This document shows, piece by piece, positions 44,105-53,846 of a DNA stretch of 60,683 bases. The stretch comes from CAYZJB01 sp964478735 (GTDB lineage: Bacteria; CLD3; SB21): NCBI GenBank assembly GCA_964478735.1, contig CAYZJB010000014.1, positions 1 through 60,683 on the forward strand, read 5' to 3'. The first letter of the stretch is position 1. Every line of letters begins with the position of its first letter. The notes under the pieces were generated by a model. That model saw only the letters and a program-made list of their open reading frames with translations. It was not told the origin of the DNA and made no database searches. The translations under genes and the position numbers were made by a program.

Positions 44105-45580
44105 CTACATCACACCGGTCCAACGCACGATGTCGTTGAAAATGACGTACGCGATGAAGGTTAACAGAATCGCCATGCCGACCTGTTGGGTATACAGGCG
44201 GACCTTGATACTCAGAGGTCGTCGAATGACGGCTTCGATCGCGAGGAAAACGAGGTGTCCGCCGTCGAGCGCCGGGATAGGGAACAGATTAAATACGGCC
44301 AGACTGACGCTCAAAACCGCCATCAGATACCAGATGCCTTCCCAGCCTTGCTGTTGTTTGACCGTTCCTGTCGTACGCAGGATCATCACCGGACCGCCCA
44401 ACGACTCACGTACGCTTTGTTTCCCGGTCACCAGCTGTCCGAGATGGTAAACAATGGTTGCCGTCGTATAGGCCATGCGTTCGAACCCGTAGCCGAACGA
44501 TTCCGCCAAGCCGGCCGATCGATAGACGGATTCCTCGATCATCGGACTGACGCCGATCCGTCCGCGGACCTTGCCCTCTTCTTCGGTCGATTCGGTCAAC
44601 ACGGCGGCCGTCATGCGTTCGCCGTTTCTCATCCATTCGATCGTGATGGACTTGTCGGGAAGACCGGAAATCGTCTCGATGATTCCCTGCCAGTCGGAAA
44701 TCGGCCTTCCGTCGATCCCGACGATGACGTCGCCGACCGTAATGCCGGCTTTTTCCGCCGGACTACCCGGAACGACGTTGCCGATCTTATTGCCGAACTT
44801 GTGATTTTCAGGCAATTCGGGAATACCCCGAACGAGAGCGACACTTGAGAAGATTAAGCCCGCTAAAATGAAATTGAATATCACCCCGCCGGAGATGACG
44901 ATAATGCGCTGCCAGACCGGTTTGGCACGGAATTCCCAAGGACGTGCGACGCCTTCTTTCATACTGTCTGGATCCAAACTTTCGTCGATCATGCCGTTGA
45001 TCTTGCAATATCCGCCGAGCGGCACCCAGCTCAGGCAATAGTCCGTTTGAAAGCGCTCGTGAAACACCCTGTCATCCTCGATGTCCGCAAAATCGGCCAA
45101 TAACTCGGGCAGATCGCGATACTTCGCCATGATATCCAGCAGAGTCGGGATGAGATCATCCGGGATTCCGGCCGGAGTTGTTGAAAACATCACGACGTTT
45201 TCGTCGATCTTTTCGGTTTTACCTTTTTTGTTGACGATTTCTTTCTGAACGGTTTCACGTCGGATGGCAAACGCCTTCACCAGTAAAGCAGCCGTGTCGT
45301 CAGCCGACCGGGAGAACCCTCTCGTGGTAAACCATCCATGGATTTCCTGAAATCGAGGGTCGTGATCGAGCGCGGTACGGATGTCCGACTTGAATTTCAT
45401 TCGAAGTTTTCGAGATCCCCAGCGAAACCCCCAGGCCCGAGGAGGAAATCCGAGTGAAAAGGCGTCGACTTTCATCCCGAATAACTTCGCGGCAAGATGA
45501 TGCCCGAGTTCGTGGATGAACACGAGCACCCCCAGCACGACGATGAAGGGGATGATAAAATCAAATAATGCGGTTCCCAT
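44105..45580 (-). CDS. rseP: Site-2 protease RseP, with large insertion
   Basis: A 491-residue intramembrane zinc protease that cleaves membrane-bound anti-sigma factors. Zinc motif HELGH at 23-27 in the first helix, PLGGY(C)K at about 187-193, one PDZ domain (about 255-330: VVPGSPAEKAGITVGDVI), and the LDGG motif in FNLFPIPALDGGH near the C-terminus. Between the first helix and PLGGY there is an extra segment of about 115 residues (about 62-178), charged and partly helical, absent from ordinary RseP. It ends just before a terminator and follows dxr by 14 bases. Confidence 0.92.
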   Translation of the reverse strand: MGTALFDFIIPFIVVLGVLVFIHELGHHLAAKLFGMKVDAFSLGFPPRAWGFRWGSRKLRMKFKSDIRTALDHDPRFQEIHGWFTTRGFSRSADDTAALLVKAFAIRRETVQKEIVNKKGKTEKIDENVVMFSTTPAGIPDDLIPTLLDIMAKYRDLPELLADFADIEDDRVFHERFQTDYCLSWVPLGGYCKINGMIDESLDPDSMKEGVARPWEFRAKPVWQRIIVISGGVIFNFILAGLIFSSVALVRGIPELPENHKFGNKIGNVVPGSPAEKAGITVGDVIVGIDGRPISDWQGIIETISGLPDKSITIEWMRNGERMTAAVLTESTEEEGKVRGRIGVSPMIEESVYRSAGLAESFGYGFERMAYTTATIVYHLGQLVTGKQSVRESLGGPVMILRTTGTVKQQQGWEGIWYLMAVLSVSLAVFNLFPIPALDGGHLVFLAIEAVIRRPLSIKVRLYTQQVGMAILLTFIAYVIFNDIVRWTGVM

Positions 45581-45594
45581 ACAATCCTTTGGTC

Positions 45595-46746
45595 TCAGTC
45601 TTTATATTTTTCGTTGATCATCTTACGCGCCCACCGGTCTGCGTTCACAATGTCGTCCAGCGAAGGATCGTGAATGACATCGTGCAACTCCATGGCATGA
45701 CAGATTCCCGCCGGTATATCGGTGAAACGTATGCTACGTTTCAAAAATTTCTCGACCAGGCATTCATTGGCGGCATTGAGGACGGCGGGCATGGTCCCTT
45801 CAGCAGCCAGCGCGTCGTAGGCCAGTTGAAGGCAGGGGAATCGGACTGGATCGGGATCGAGAAAATCAAGACGGCTGGTTTTGGTCCAGTCCACCCGGTC
45901 GAACGTGCTTTCCACTCGTTCCGGATACGTAAGGGCATATTGAATCGGTACCTTCATGTCGGGAACACCCATCTGGGCTTTAATGCTGCCGTCGATGAAT
46001 TCGACCATCGAATGTACAATAGACTGAGGGTGGACCAAAACTGAAATTTTTTTACGCGGCAGTGCAAAGAGCCAGTGCGCTTCAATGACCTCAAGTCCTT
46101 TATTCATCAGGGTGGCGGAATCGATGGTGATCTTGGCGCCCATGGTCCAGTTGGGATGCCTGAGCGCACGTTCGACGGTGATGTCTTTGAACGATTCCGC
46201 AGGCGTGTGCAAAAACGGACCACCGGACGCCGTCAGTATGATACGTTCGACGTGGTCGACGGTTTCACCGACGAGACATTGAAAAAGAGCGCTGTGTTCC
46301 GAGTCTATGGGAATGATCGATGCGCCGTGCTGAAAGATCAACTCTTTGACAACGGTTCCGGCACAGACGAGCGTTTCTTTATTGGCCAGCGCAACCCGTT
46401 TTCCACGCCGAAGCGCTTCGACGGTCGGCAACAGGCCGGCCGCACCGACAATGGCGGCCACCAGGGTGTCGTACCCTTCCTCGCGCGAAAGCGTTTCCAG
46501 GGCCTTCGCTCCGCATAAGATTCGAACGTGCGTTCCCGATAGCGCCTGCTTCAATTTTTCGTAGCCCTGTTCATCGGACACCGCCACCGCGGCCGGGTGA
46601 AATTCAAGCGCTTGCCGGGCGAGCAAATCGACGTTGCTTTTTGCGGTGAGAAATGAGATCGAAAATCGTCCGGAGTTTCTACGGACCACATCGAGCGCGT
46701 TGACGCCGATGCTGCCCGTCGATCCCAGGATGGCTAGTCGTGTCAT
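45595..46746 (-). CDS. dxr: 1-deoxy-D-xylulose 5-phosphate reductoisomerase
   Basis: A 383-residue NADPH-dependent MEP-pathway enzyme (also ispC). The NADPH motif LAILGSTGSIG starts the protein; LANKETLVCAG, IPIDSEHSALFQCL, ILTASGGPF and NKGLEVIEAHWLF are the conserved substrate and metal motifs. Length is normal. It overlaps the upstream nucleotidyltransferase by ATGA. Gene order rmlA-like - dxr - rseP is compatible with the common dxr-rseP pairing. Confidence 0.96.
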   Translation of the reverse strand: MTRLAILGSTGSIGVNALDVVRRNSGRFSISFLTAKSNVDLLARQALEFHPAAVAVSDEQGYEKLKQALSGTHVRILCGAKALETLSREEGYDTLVAAIVGAAGLLPTVEALRRGKRVALANKETLVCAGTVVKELIFQHGASIIPIDSEHSALFQCLVGETVDHVERIILTASGGPFLHTPAESFKDITVERALRHPNWTMGAKITIDSATLMNKGLEVIEAHWLFALPRKKISVLVHPQSIVHSMVEFIDGSIKAQMGVPDMKVPIQYALTYPERVESTFDRVDWTKTSRLDFLDPDPVRFPCLQLAYDALAAEGTMPAVLNAANECLVEKFLKRSIRFTDIPAGICHAMELHDVIHDPSLDDIVNADRWARKMINEKYKD

Positions 46747-47474
46747 CGGTCGCGATGCGTGTGGGCGGCATGCACGAGTTCATTGGCATGATATAGCGAC
46801 TCGAACGTTCCGGCGTCCGTCCACCAGCCCTTCATGAACTCATACCGCATCGCATTTTTACGGATATAATGATTATTCACGTCCGTGATTTCCAGCTCTC
46901 CGCGACCCGAGGGTTTCAACGTTTTGATCACGTCGAAAACGTCCGCGTCGTACATGTAAATTCCCGTCACGGCATAATTCGATTTGGGAACGCGCGGTTT
47001 TTCCTCGATGCGGACAACCTTGTCGCCGTTTAGTTCCGCAACTCCAAAACGTTGTGGGTCGTGAACTTCTTTCAGGAAAATTTTTCCACCGATATTGGCC
47101 CTGGAATAATCGTGTACGGCGGCCGCGATGGAATCTTCGAAAATATTATCTCCGAGGATCACGCAGACGGAATCCCCGGTCGCATAGTGCTCGCACAGAC
47201 CCAGCGCTTCGGCGATTCCGCCTTCGCCTTTTTGATAAACGTAGTTGATGTGAGAAAGACCGAATTCTTTGCCGTTACCGAGGAGCCGAAGAAAATCGCC
47301 GGCATAATTGCCGCCCGTCACCAGAATGATATCCGTGATACCGGCTTCCACGAGTTTCTCGATCGGATAATAAATCATCGGTTTATCGTAGATGGGGAGC
47401 AGATGTTTGTTGGTCACAAGCGTAAGCGGCTGCAGGCGGGTTCCCAGACCCCCGGCGAGAATAATTCCCTTCAA
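46743..47474 (-). CDS. RmlA-like sugar nucleotidyltransferase, short form
   Basis: A 243-residue nucleotidyltransferase with the signature GIILAGGLGTRLQPLTLVTNKHLLP at 3-27, then YQKGEGGIAEAL, VILGDNIFED and EEKPRVPKSNYAVTGIY. It resembles glucose-1-phosphate thymidylyltransferases but is about 45 residues shorter than RmlA, lacking the C-terminal helical part, as in StrD-like or archaeal forms. It starts with TTG; GGAG lies 8 bases upstream. It overlaps dxr by ATGA. Confidence 0.88.
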   Translation of the reverse strand: MKGIILAGGLGTRLQPLTLVTNKHLLPIYDKPMIYYPIEKLVEAGITDIILVTGGNYAGDFLRLLGNGKEFGLSHINYVYQKGEGGIAEALGLCEHYATGDSVCVILGDNIFEDSIAAAVHDYSRANIGGKIFLKEVHDPQRFGVAELNGDKVVRIEEKPRVPKSNYAVTGIYMYDADVFDVIKTLKPSGRGELEITDVNNHYIRKNAMRYEFMKGWWTDAGTFESLYHANELVHAAHTHRDR

Positions 47475-47577
47475 TGAAACTTCTCCATTAATTATTTATA
47501 TTACTAAATCGAACTCGCGAAATATATTGAAAAAACCGAGGGATTCAAGGATTTTGCCAGAGACAAAGGCAGATTGG

Positions 47578-47943
47578 TTATCCAGCAAGATAAGCGCGAA
47601 TTAAACTACGAAACATGGTGACATCGATCGGTTTACTGACGTAGCGGTCAAATCCGGATTGAAGTGCTTTTTCCTCGTCACCTTTCATGGCATGGGCCGT
47701 GAGGGCAATGATCGGGATTCGACTGAAACCGTTCTTCTCCCGCAGGTGCCGGGTGGCTTCGTAACCGTCCATTTTTGGCAATTGAATGTCCATGACGATA
47801 ATGTCCGGCGTTTGATCCATCGCTATTCGAATGGCATCTTCACCGTTGGTCGCTTCCAGAATGGCACAGGACTCGCCCTTTAAGGCCATTTTAAGCAGCC
47901 GTAAGTTGGCGGGATTGTCTTCGACGATCAAAATCTTTTTCAT
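47578..47943 (-). CDS. CheY-like single-domain response regulator
   Basis: A 121-residue receiver domain only: acidic pair E8/D9 (ILIVEDN), phospho-acceptor Asp in IIVMDIQLPKMDG, Thr in ALTAHA and Lys in YVSKPID. ATG at 47943 overlaps the preceding hybrid kinase's stop (ATGA), rejecting a long N-terminal extension that would run inside that gene. It probably receives phosphate from the hybrid kinase and acts through protein interaction. Confidence 0.92.
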   Translation of the reverse strand: MKKILIVEDNPANLRLLKMALKGESCAILEATNGEDAIRIAMDQTPDIIVMDIQLPKMDGYEATRHLREKNGFSRIPIIALTAHAMKGDEEKALQSGFDRYVSKPIDVTMFRSLIRAYLAG

Positions 47944-50900
47944 GTGGATTTCACCTGTTGCCGGGTCAGTCGGATGACCTCGGCCAGTAAATCTTTCATG
48001 TGATAACTGGTCTTGTGCATGACGGAACGGACATGGGTACTCAGCAGGTCGCGTTCCTCCGAAGTGAGGTCCTTTGCAGTCAGTACGATCACGGGAATGT
48101 GCTTCCACTGCTCGTGTTGCCGCACTTCATCGAGCATCTGAAACCCGTTCATGCGGGGCATCATCAGGTCGAGAATGATTAGATCCGGTTTGGTTTCCTG
48201 TAAAACGGCAAGTCCTTCGAGCCCGTTCCGACCCGACAGGATTTTAAAGTTTTCCTGTTCGAGCAGGAGCCGGATCAGATCGATGGATTGCTCGTCGTCC
48301 TCCACGACCAGAATCTGACGGACGGGCAGCGGACTGGATTCGACCAGGCCGCGCATACGCTCGATAAATTGATGCCGGTCGATCGGTTTGACAAAATAAT
48401 CGTCGGCATTGAGACGATAGGCCAGTTCCTTATTGTCGACAATGCTGATGACAAAAACCGGAATGCCGCACGTGACAGGATCGGATTTGAGTTCCTGCAG
48501 CACTTCCCAGCCGTCTTTTCCGGGAAGCATAACGTCCAGCGTAATGGCAAGAGGTTTCAACCGGCGGGCCTCATCGAGAACTCCATTTCCAGTCGGAATA
48601 TGCTGGGTTTGAAATCCAGCGCCTTCGAGATATCGGCGAAGCAGGTGATACGACTGGACGTCGTCTTCGACGACGAGGATGGTCGCATCCGACTTGGGCC
48701 GATCGGTCCAGTCCGAATAGGGGTGGGGTTCAGGGTGACGATGGATCGGCAACGTAAAAATAAAAGTACTGCCTTTTTTTTCTTCACTTTCGACCCATAT
48801 GTGACCGCCGTGAAGCTGGATGAGCTGCCGGCACAGCGCGAGTCCCAAGCCCGTTCCCTGTCCCTCGCGCGTACTGCTGCCGTCGATCTGGCGAAATTGA
48901 TCGAAAATAAGCTCATGATTGTGCAGGGCAATCCCGGGACCTTCATCGGAGACTGCGACAAACACTTTTGTGGGATCGGTTTCCCAAACGCCCGCGCGGA
49001 TAAGGATCGTAGTTTCTTCACCGCTAAATTTGTTGGCATTGCTGACCAGATTGATCAGGACCTGTTTGATTCGTGACGCGTCGCCGTACAAAGGCGGCAT
49101 ATCCGGCAGGAGTTCCCACAAGAGCAGTTGTTTTTTCTTTTCCAACAAAGGAAGCATGGTATGACGAACGGAAATGAGAAGTTCGCTCAGGTAGAACACG
49201 TCGGGATATAACTCCATGCGGCCGGACTCGATTTTCGACAGATCGAGGATGTCGTTGATCAACTGGAGTAGGTGTTTACCGCTGCTATGAATATCGAGGA
49301 GGCTCTCGACCTGATCCGGAGTACCCGTATCACGGATGTCTTCGAGAAGCAGTTCCGAAAAGCCAATGATGGCGTTGAGCGGGGTGCGGAGTTCGTGACT
49401 CATGTTCGCAAGAAATTCCGACTTCAGACGGTCGGCCTCCATGATGCGGGCGTTCATTTCCTGCAGGGTCTGGGTGCGTTCCGCAACTTTTTGTTCGAGT
49501 ATTTCGTTCCGTCGGCGTTCGGCGCGAATTCGCTGGCGGTAGAACAAAAAAACGGTCAGGGCCAGCATCACAACGATCGCAATCCTGAAAATCCACGTAT
49601 TCCAGAACGCGGGAACGATTGTGATCGGTACGGAGATGCCTTCATCGTTCCAAACACCGTTGTTGTTTGATGCCCGAACTCGAAAGACGTACTTGCCGCC
49701 GTCGAGGTTGGTGTACGTGACGAAACGGCGCGTGCCGGCAAAAATCCATTCTTCGTCAAAGCCGTCCAGTTTATAAGCGTATTGGTTATGTCGCGGACTC
49801 GTATAGTCGAGCGCGGCAAATTCAAACGAAAAGAAGTTTTCCCGGTGGGTCAGACGGAGCCCCTCGACGGGATCGATGCGTCCAAGAGGTTGGACGCGGT
49901 CGAAAATCTTAAAACCGGTCAATACAATTGGAGGTTGATAGGGATTGTCGACGACCTTTTCCGGAAAAAACGACGTAAAACCGCTCACCCCGCCGAAAAA
50001 CATTTCGCCGCTCGGCGACTGAAAATACGCCCCACCGTTGAACTCGTTGCTCTGAAGGCCGTCGCTGCGATCGTAGTTCCGGAACTTGATTCCGTCGGGA
50101 GTAAACATGAGCTTACTAGCGCCGTCATTGGTGCTCAGCCAGAGATTTCCTGTGGAGTCAACCAGAATACCGTACACCACATTGTTTGCCAGGCCGTTGA
50201 CGCTGTAGTATCGTTGAAAAATTCCCGTGCGAGGATCCATCCGATTGAGTCCCTCGTTCGTAGCGATCCAGAGGTCGGATCGGGAGTCCTCCCGGATCGC
50301 GAGGATCCTGTCGGAACTGATTGACGCCGGGTTGTCCGGTTGGTGGCGGTAACGGGTAAACGTACGCCGATCGGAATTAAGCCGATTGAGCCCGCCGCCC
50401 GCCGTTCCGACCCAGAGCGTTCCACTTCGGTCTACGTACACGCAATAAACGTCGTTGTGACTGAGAGAAGCAGTATCCGCCGGGTTGTGAACAAAACGTT
50501 CGAAAGTACCGCTTTCGGAATCGAAGTAATTCACACCTCCGCCGCGTGTTCCGATCCAGAAACGGCCGGGACTTGCAGGAACGATCGCTTTGACTGCATC
50601 ATGGCTCAAACTGGCTGGGTTGCGTGCATCGTGCCGGTAGCGTCGAACACGGAAAGTGCGTCGGTCGAATCGGTTTAATCCGCTGCCCGGCGTACCGCAC
50701 CAGAGGCTTCCGTCTGAACCCTCGGCAAGCGCCCAAATACGATTTTCGCTCAACGTGTTCGGGTCATGAGGGTTATTGAAAAAATGCGCAAAACGCCCCG
50801 AAATGCGGTCCAATCGGTTCAGGCCGTTGTTGGTGCCGACCCACAATCCACCGTCACTGTCTTCGAGTATGGACCATACATGGTCATTGCTCAAACTTCC

Positions 50901-51959
50901 GGGATTGAAATTTTCGTGCCTGTAGGAGATAAATTTGGGAGGTTTTCGGTCGAGAATACTGAGACCTCCGCCGGTTCCGACCCATAAAACATCAGACTGG
51001 TCTTCAAAAAACCGCCACACGCGGTTTTCTCCAAGTGACATTGAATTTCCAGGATCGTTAACCATCTTTCGGAACGTCAAACCCTGCGGTCCTTCTTTGG
51101 CTACCGTGAGTCCGTCACCTTCAGTCCCGATCCACAGGATATTCTCATGATCCTGAAATAGTGTTTGGATTCGTTCAGTGGCCATATGTCCGGCCTGGAG
51201 GGTAAATCGATCGGAGTCGGATTCGTACCGGTACAACCCCTGTCGGGTCGCTACCCAGATTCGGCCACGACTATCCTCAAGGATATCGGTAATTTGATTG
51301 GAAGCGAGTTGTCCGGACTCAACGGTATATTGGCGGCAGTTCTTACGATCGGTGGAAATGACGAAAAGCCCGGCGTTTTGTGTTCCCACCCAGAGTTCTC
51401 CGTTCGATGGTTCGTAAACAGTCTGAATGGGGATCGTTCGTAATGGCGAGGCGCTGGCGGGAAAATCGGGAAAACGAAACATGCCCTGGCTCAGGTTGGC
51501 CTGACGAAGTCCGCCGCTTGTAGCGACCCAGAGGACGCCGCTTCGATCGCGGTACAACTCCTTCACGTCGTCATGAGGAAGACTGGAACCATCCCTCGGA
51601 TCGTTTCGATAAGATCGGAACGTCGCATCTAACGGTTCGTAGATATTCAGGCCACCGCCGAACGTTGCAACGACGATCCGGTCGTCATAGCCCTGAATGT
51701 CGTTGACCCAGTTACTCGAAAGGGAGTGTGCCGATGCCGGATCGTGACGGAAGATGACAAATTGGTACCCGTCAAATCGATTGAGTCCGTCCTGGGTGCC
51801 AAACCACATGAACCCCTGGCGGTCCTGGTAGATACAGTGAACGATGCTTTGGGACAGGCCGTCTTCGATGGTCAGCCGCCGAAAGGACACACTCCCGGGT
51901 TGTGCCAGAACGGCTCGTAGCCCCAATAATCCGATGAGAACCACACGACCTAAGTTCAT
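47940..51959 (-). CDS. Giant hybrid sensor kinase with periplasmic propeller
   Basis: A 1339-residue hybrid two-component sensor. A signal sequence (1-19) leads to two-component-regulator propeller repeats (about 22-730, many DRSGxLWVGTxGGLNR-type units), a Y_Y_Y domain (about 735-800), one transmembrane helix (IFRIAIVVMLALTVFLF), HisKA with His855 in MSHELRTPLNAII, HATPase_c (DEGPGI, GTGLGLAL), then two receivers, both with the Asp and Lys intact (LDVMLPGKDG, YFVKP; LDLMMPRMNG, VMHK). There is no AraC-type DNA-binding domain. Such proteins often sense polysaccharides; the ligand is unknown. ATG at 51959 begins the signal peptide. Confidence 0.92.
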   Translation of the reverse strand: MNLGRVVLIGLLGLRAVLAQPGSVSFRRLTIEDGLSQSIVHCIYQDRQGFMWFGTQDGLNRFDGYQFVIFRHDPASAHSLSSNWVNDIQGYDDRIVVATFGGGLNIYEPLDATFRSYRNDPRDGSSLPHDDVKELYRDRSGVLWVATSGGLRQANLSQGMFRFPDFPASASPLRTIPIQTVYEPSNGELWVGTQNAGLFVISTDRKNCRQYTVESGQLASNQITDILEDSRGRIWVATRQGLYRYESDSDRFTLQAGHMATERIQTLFQDHENILWIGTEGDGLTVAKEGPQGLTFRKMVNDPGNSMSLGENRVWRFFEDQSDVLWVGTGGGLSILDRKPPKFISYRHENFNPGSLSNDHVWSILEDSDGGLWVGTNNGLNRLDRISGRFAHFFNNPHDPNTLSENRIWALAEGSDGSLWCGTPGSGLNRFDRRTFRVRRYRHDARNPASLSHDAVKAIVPASPGRFWIGTRGGGVNYFDSESGTFERFVHNPADTASLSHNDVYCVYVDRSGTLWVGTAGGGLNRLNSDRRTFTRYRHQPDNPASISSDRILAIREDSRSDLWIATNEGLNRMDPRTGIFQRYYSVNGLANNVVYGILVDSTGNLWLSTNDGASKLMFTPDGIKFRNYDRSDGLQSNEFNGGAYFQSPSGEMFFGGVSGFTSFFPEKVVDNPYQPPIVLTGFKIFDRVQPLGRIDPVEGLRLTHRENFFSFEFAALDYTSPRHNQYAYKLDGFDEEWIFAGTRRFVTYTNLDGGKYVFRVRASNNNGVWNDEGISVPITIVPAFWNTWIFRIAIVVMLALTVFLFYRQRIRAERRRNEILEQKVAERTQTLQEMNARIMEADRLKSEFLANMSHELRTPLNAIIGFSELLLEDIRDTGTPDQVESLLDIHSSGKHLLQLINDILDLSKIESGRMELYPDVFYLSELLISVRHTMLPLLEKKKQLLLWELLPDMPPLYGDASRIKQVLINLVSNANKFSGEETTILIRAGVWETDPTKVFVAVSDEGPGIALHNHELIFDQFRQIDGSSTREGQGTGLGLALCRQLIQLHGGHIWVESEEKKGSTFIFTLPIHRHPEPHPYSDWTDRPKSDATILVVEDDVQSYHLLRRYLEGAGFQTQHIPTGNGVLDEARRLKPLAITLDVMLPGKDGWEVLQELKSDPVTCGIPVFVISIVDNKELAYRLNADDYFVKPIDRHQFIERMRGLVESSPLPVRQILVVEDDEQSIDLIRLLLEQENFKILSGRNGLEGLAVLQETKPDLIILDLMMPRMNGFQMLDEVRQHEQWKHIPVIVLTAKDLTSEERDLLSTHVRSVMHKTSYHMKDLLAEVIRLTRQQVKST

Positions 51960-52029
51960 GAACGGCAGGAAGATGAGAACTCTATAAAACTTACCAAATA
52001 TGGCTGGGGCTTGCAAGCGAATAGTAGGC

Positions 52030-52049
52030 TAGGCCTTTATAGGCCTTTA
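52030..52049. repeat. Two tandem copies of a 10-bp sequence
   Basis: TAGGCCTTTA is repeated head to tail with no spacer in the divergent region between the hybrid kinase and adenylate cyclase, with a further TAGGC just before it. Position suits a regulator site; no protein is identified. Confidence 0.5.
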
Positions 52050-52112
52050 ATGTTGAGTTTCGTGTCCGCTTACTTTAACTTGCCCCAACCCAAAACATGA
52101 GCGAATTCAGTT

Positions 52113-53843
52113 ATGACAATCAAATTTCGAGATAAGCTGCTCGGGCTTCTGCTCATCGTGCTCGCCATTGCCGCCGCGGCCTTTGTTATCGCATCCGATC
52201 AGATGACGTCCAACATTCAGGCGGATATCGTCGATCGCCTGGCCAAAAGCCGAACGACCTACGATGAATACACGAGCAGTTTTTTCAATCAGCTCATCCT
52301 CCAGGTCAACAGCGCAGCGGACAACCCGAAATTCAATTTCAGTCTGGCAACCAACGATAAACCGACGATCCAGTATGCCGTTGAAGAGTACCAGAACAAC
52401 CTCGAAGCCGACCTGCTCATGGCCGTCAACGTGGCCGGCGATATCATGGGCAACGTCGGATATCAGACGAAGGGCAGTTCCAATATCGCACAACTTCCCG
52501 AAGTGAGCGGTGCGATCCGTGAAGCGGTTGCCTCCGGCGGATTTTGGGTGGTTAATGACTCGCTCTACTGGATCACTGCAACTCCCGCCATCATCGGACA
52601 GACGCAGCTTTTCGGAGCGCTCGTATTGGGAAAACAAATTACCGACGAACGGGCGACCGTGATCAGCCGGGTAACCAATAATCACGTGGCCTTCCTCGTC
52701 GGGGGACAAATCGTTGCTAAAGACAGCGCCAATGATCGAAAGGAATTGCTGGAGGAATTGAAAAAACATCGTGAACTCTTGGATCAAGCTATGATCCGAA
52801 AGCAGACCAGCGATCCCTTTTATGTGAAACTGCAGAATGAAACATTCATCGCGCTGGCATCGCCGATCGTCGCCTCGCCGGGATACGAAGGCATGGATGA
52901 CAAAGTCCTTGGGACATTCATTTTTTATAGTTCTCTCGACAATGCATTACGTCCTCTGCGCGCGGCGACGCAGATTGTCATTTACATCGGGCTCGGCGGC
53001 GGGGCCATTATCCTGCTCATCGGCTTTGCTTTGATCAATGGCGTTACGCGACCTGTGACCCAGCTCTTTACCGCAACGAAAGAAATTGCAGCGGGCAATC
53101 TGGACTATCGCGTCAACGTGAAAAGCCGAGATGAACTGGGACAGTTGAGCATGCAGTTCAATCAAATGAGTCAGGGCTTGAAGGAAAAGGAACGGGTGGA
53201 AGGGCTTTTTGGTAAGTATTTATCGCCTGAAGTAGCCCGTAAAGTTTTGTCCGAACAGTCCATCGACGGTATTCTCAAGGGTGAAAAGGTCAAATTAAGC
53301 GTCATGTTCACCGATATACGCGGATTTACCCCTTTAAGCAGGGGAATGGATCCCCAGGCGCTGATTAACCTCCTGAACTCTCATTTTGACGAAATGATAG
53401 ATATCATTGATCGGTATGGGGGTACGTTAGATAAATTCATAGGCGACGCCATTATGGCGTTTTTTGGAGCACCGGTTCACTATGATGACTTCTATATGAG
53501 GGCGATCAATGCGGCGGTCCAGATGCAAAGAGCCTCAGAGAAATTTAATTTCCAACGCAAGCTGGAGGGCAAAGATCCGATCAGTATCGGTGTGGGCATC
53601 AATACGGGCGAAGTCGTCGTCGGTAATATCGGATCGAACAAGCGGTTGGAATACACGGTCATCGGTGAAACGGTGAACATCGCCAACCGTCTATGCAGCG
53701 TCGCGCAAAAAGGCCAGATCATCGTCAGCCAGTCGACCTACGACCTTCTCGAAAGCAAAACCATAGCCCGATCCATCGATAACGTCAAGCTGAAGGGCGT
53801 GGATGAGGCCGTTACCGTGTACGAAATTCTGTGGAAAGGATAG
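52113..53843 (+). CDS. Membrane adenylate cyclase with periplasmic sensor and HAMP domain
   Basis: A 576-residue class III cyclase. Two membrane helices (about 10-27 and 288-312) bracket a periplasmic sensory region; a HAMP linker (about 312-365) follows, then the cyclase domain (about 385-575). Metal acids are Asp401 (FTDIRGF) and Asp445 (FIGDAIMAFFGAP), the adenine-selecting Lys is in LDKF and Thr in EYTVIGETVNIANRL, where Asn and Arg complete the active site. It therefore makes cAMP rather than cGMP. A CRP homologue is encoded at 50. The gene is followed three bases later by ccmF. Confidence 0.92.
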   Translation: MTIKFRDKLLGLLLIVLAIAAAAFVIASDQMTSNIQADIVDRLAKSRTTYDEYTSSFFNQLILQVNSAADNPKFNFSLATNDKPTIQYAVEEYQNNLEADLLMAVNVAGDIMGNVGYQTKGSSNIAQLPEVSGAIREAVASGGFWVVNDSLYWITATPAIIGQTQLFGALVLGKQITDERATVISRVTNNHVAFLVGGQIVAKDSANDRKELLEELKKHRELLDQAMIRKQTSDPFYVKLQNETFIALASPIVASPGYEGMDDKVLGTFIFYSSLDNALRPLRAATQIVIYIGLGGGAIILLIGFALINGVTRPVTQLFTATKEIAAGNLDYRVNVKSRDELGQLSMQFNQMSQGLKEKERVEGLFGKYLSPEVARKVLSEQSIDGILKGEKVKLSVMFTDIRGFTPLSRGMDPQALINLLNSHFDEMIDIIDRYGGTLDKFIGDAIMAFFGAPVHYDDFYMRAINAAVQMQRASEKFNFQRKLEGKDPISIGVGINTGEVVVGNIGSNKRLEYTVIGETVNIANRLCSVAQKGQIIVSQSTYDLLESKTIARSIDNVKLKGVDEAVTVYEILWKG

Positions 53844-53846
53844 AGA

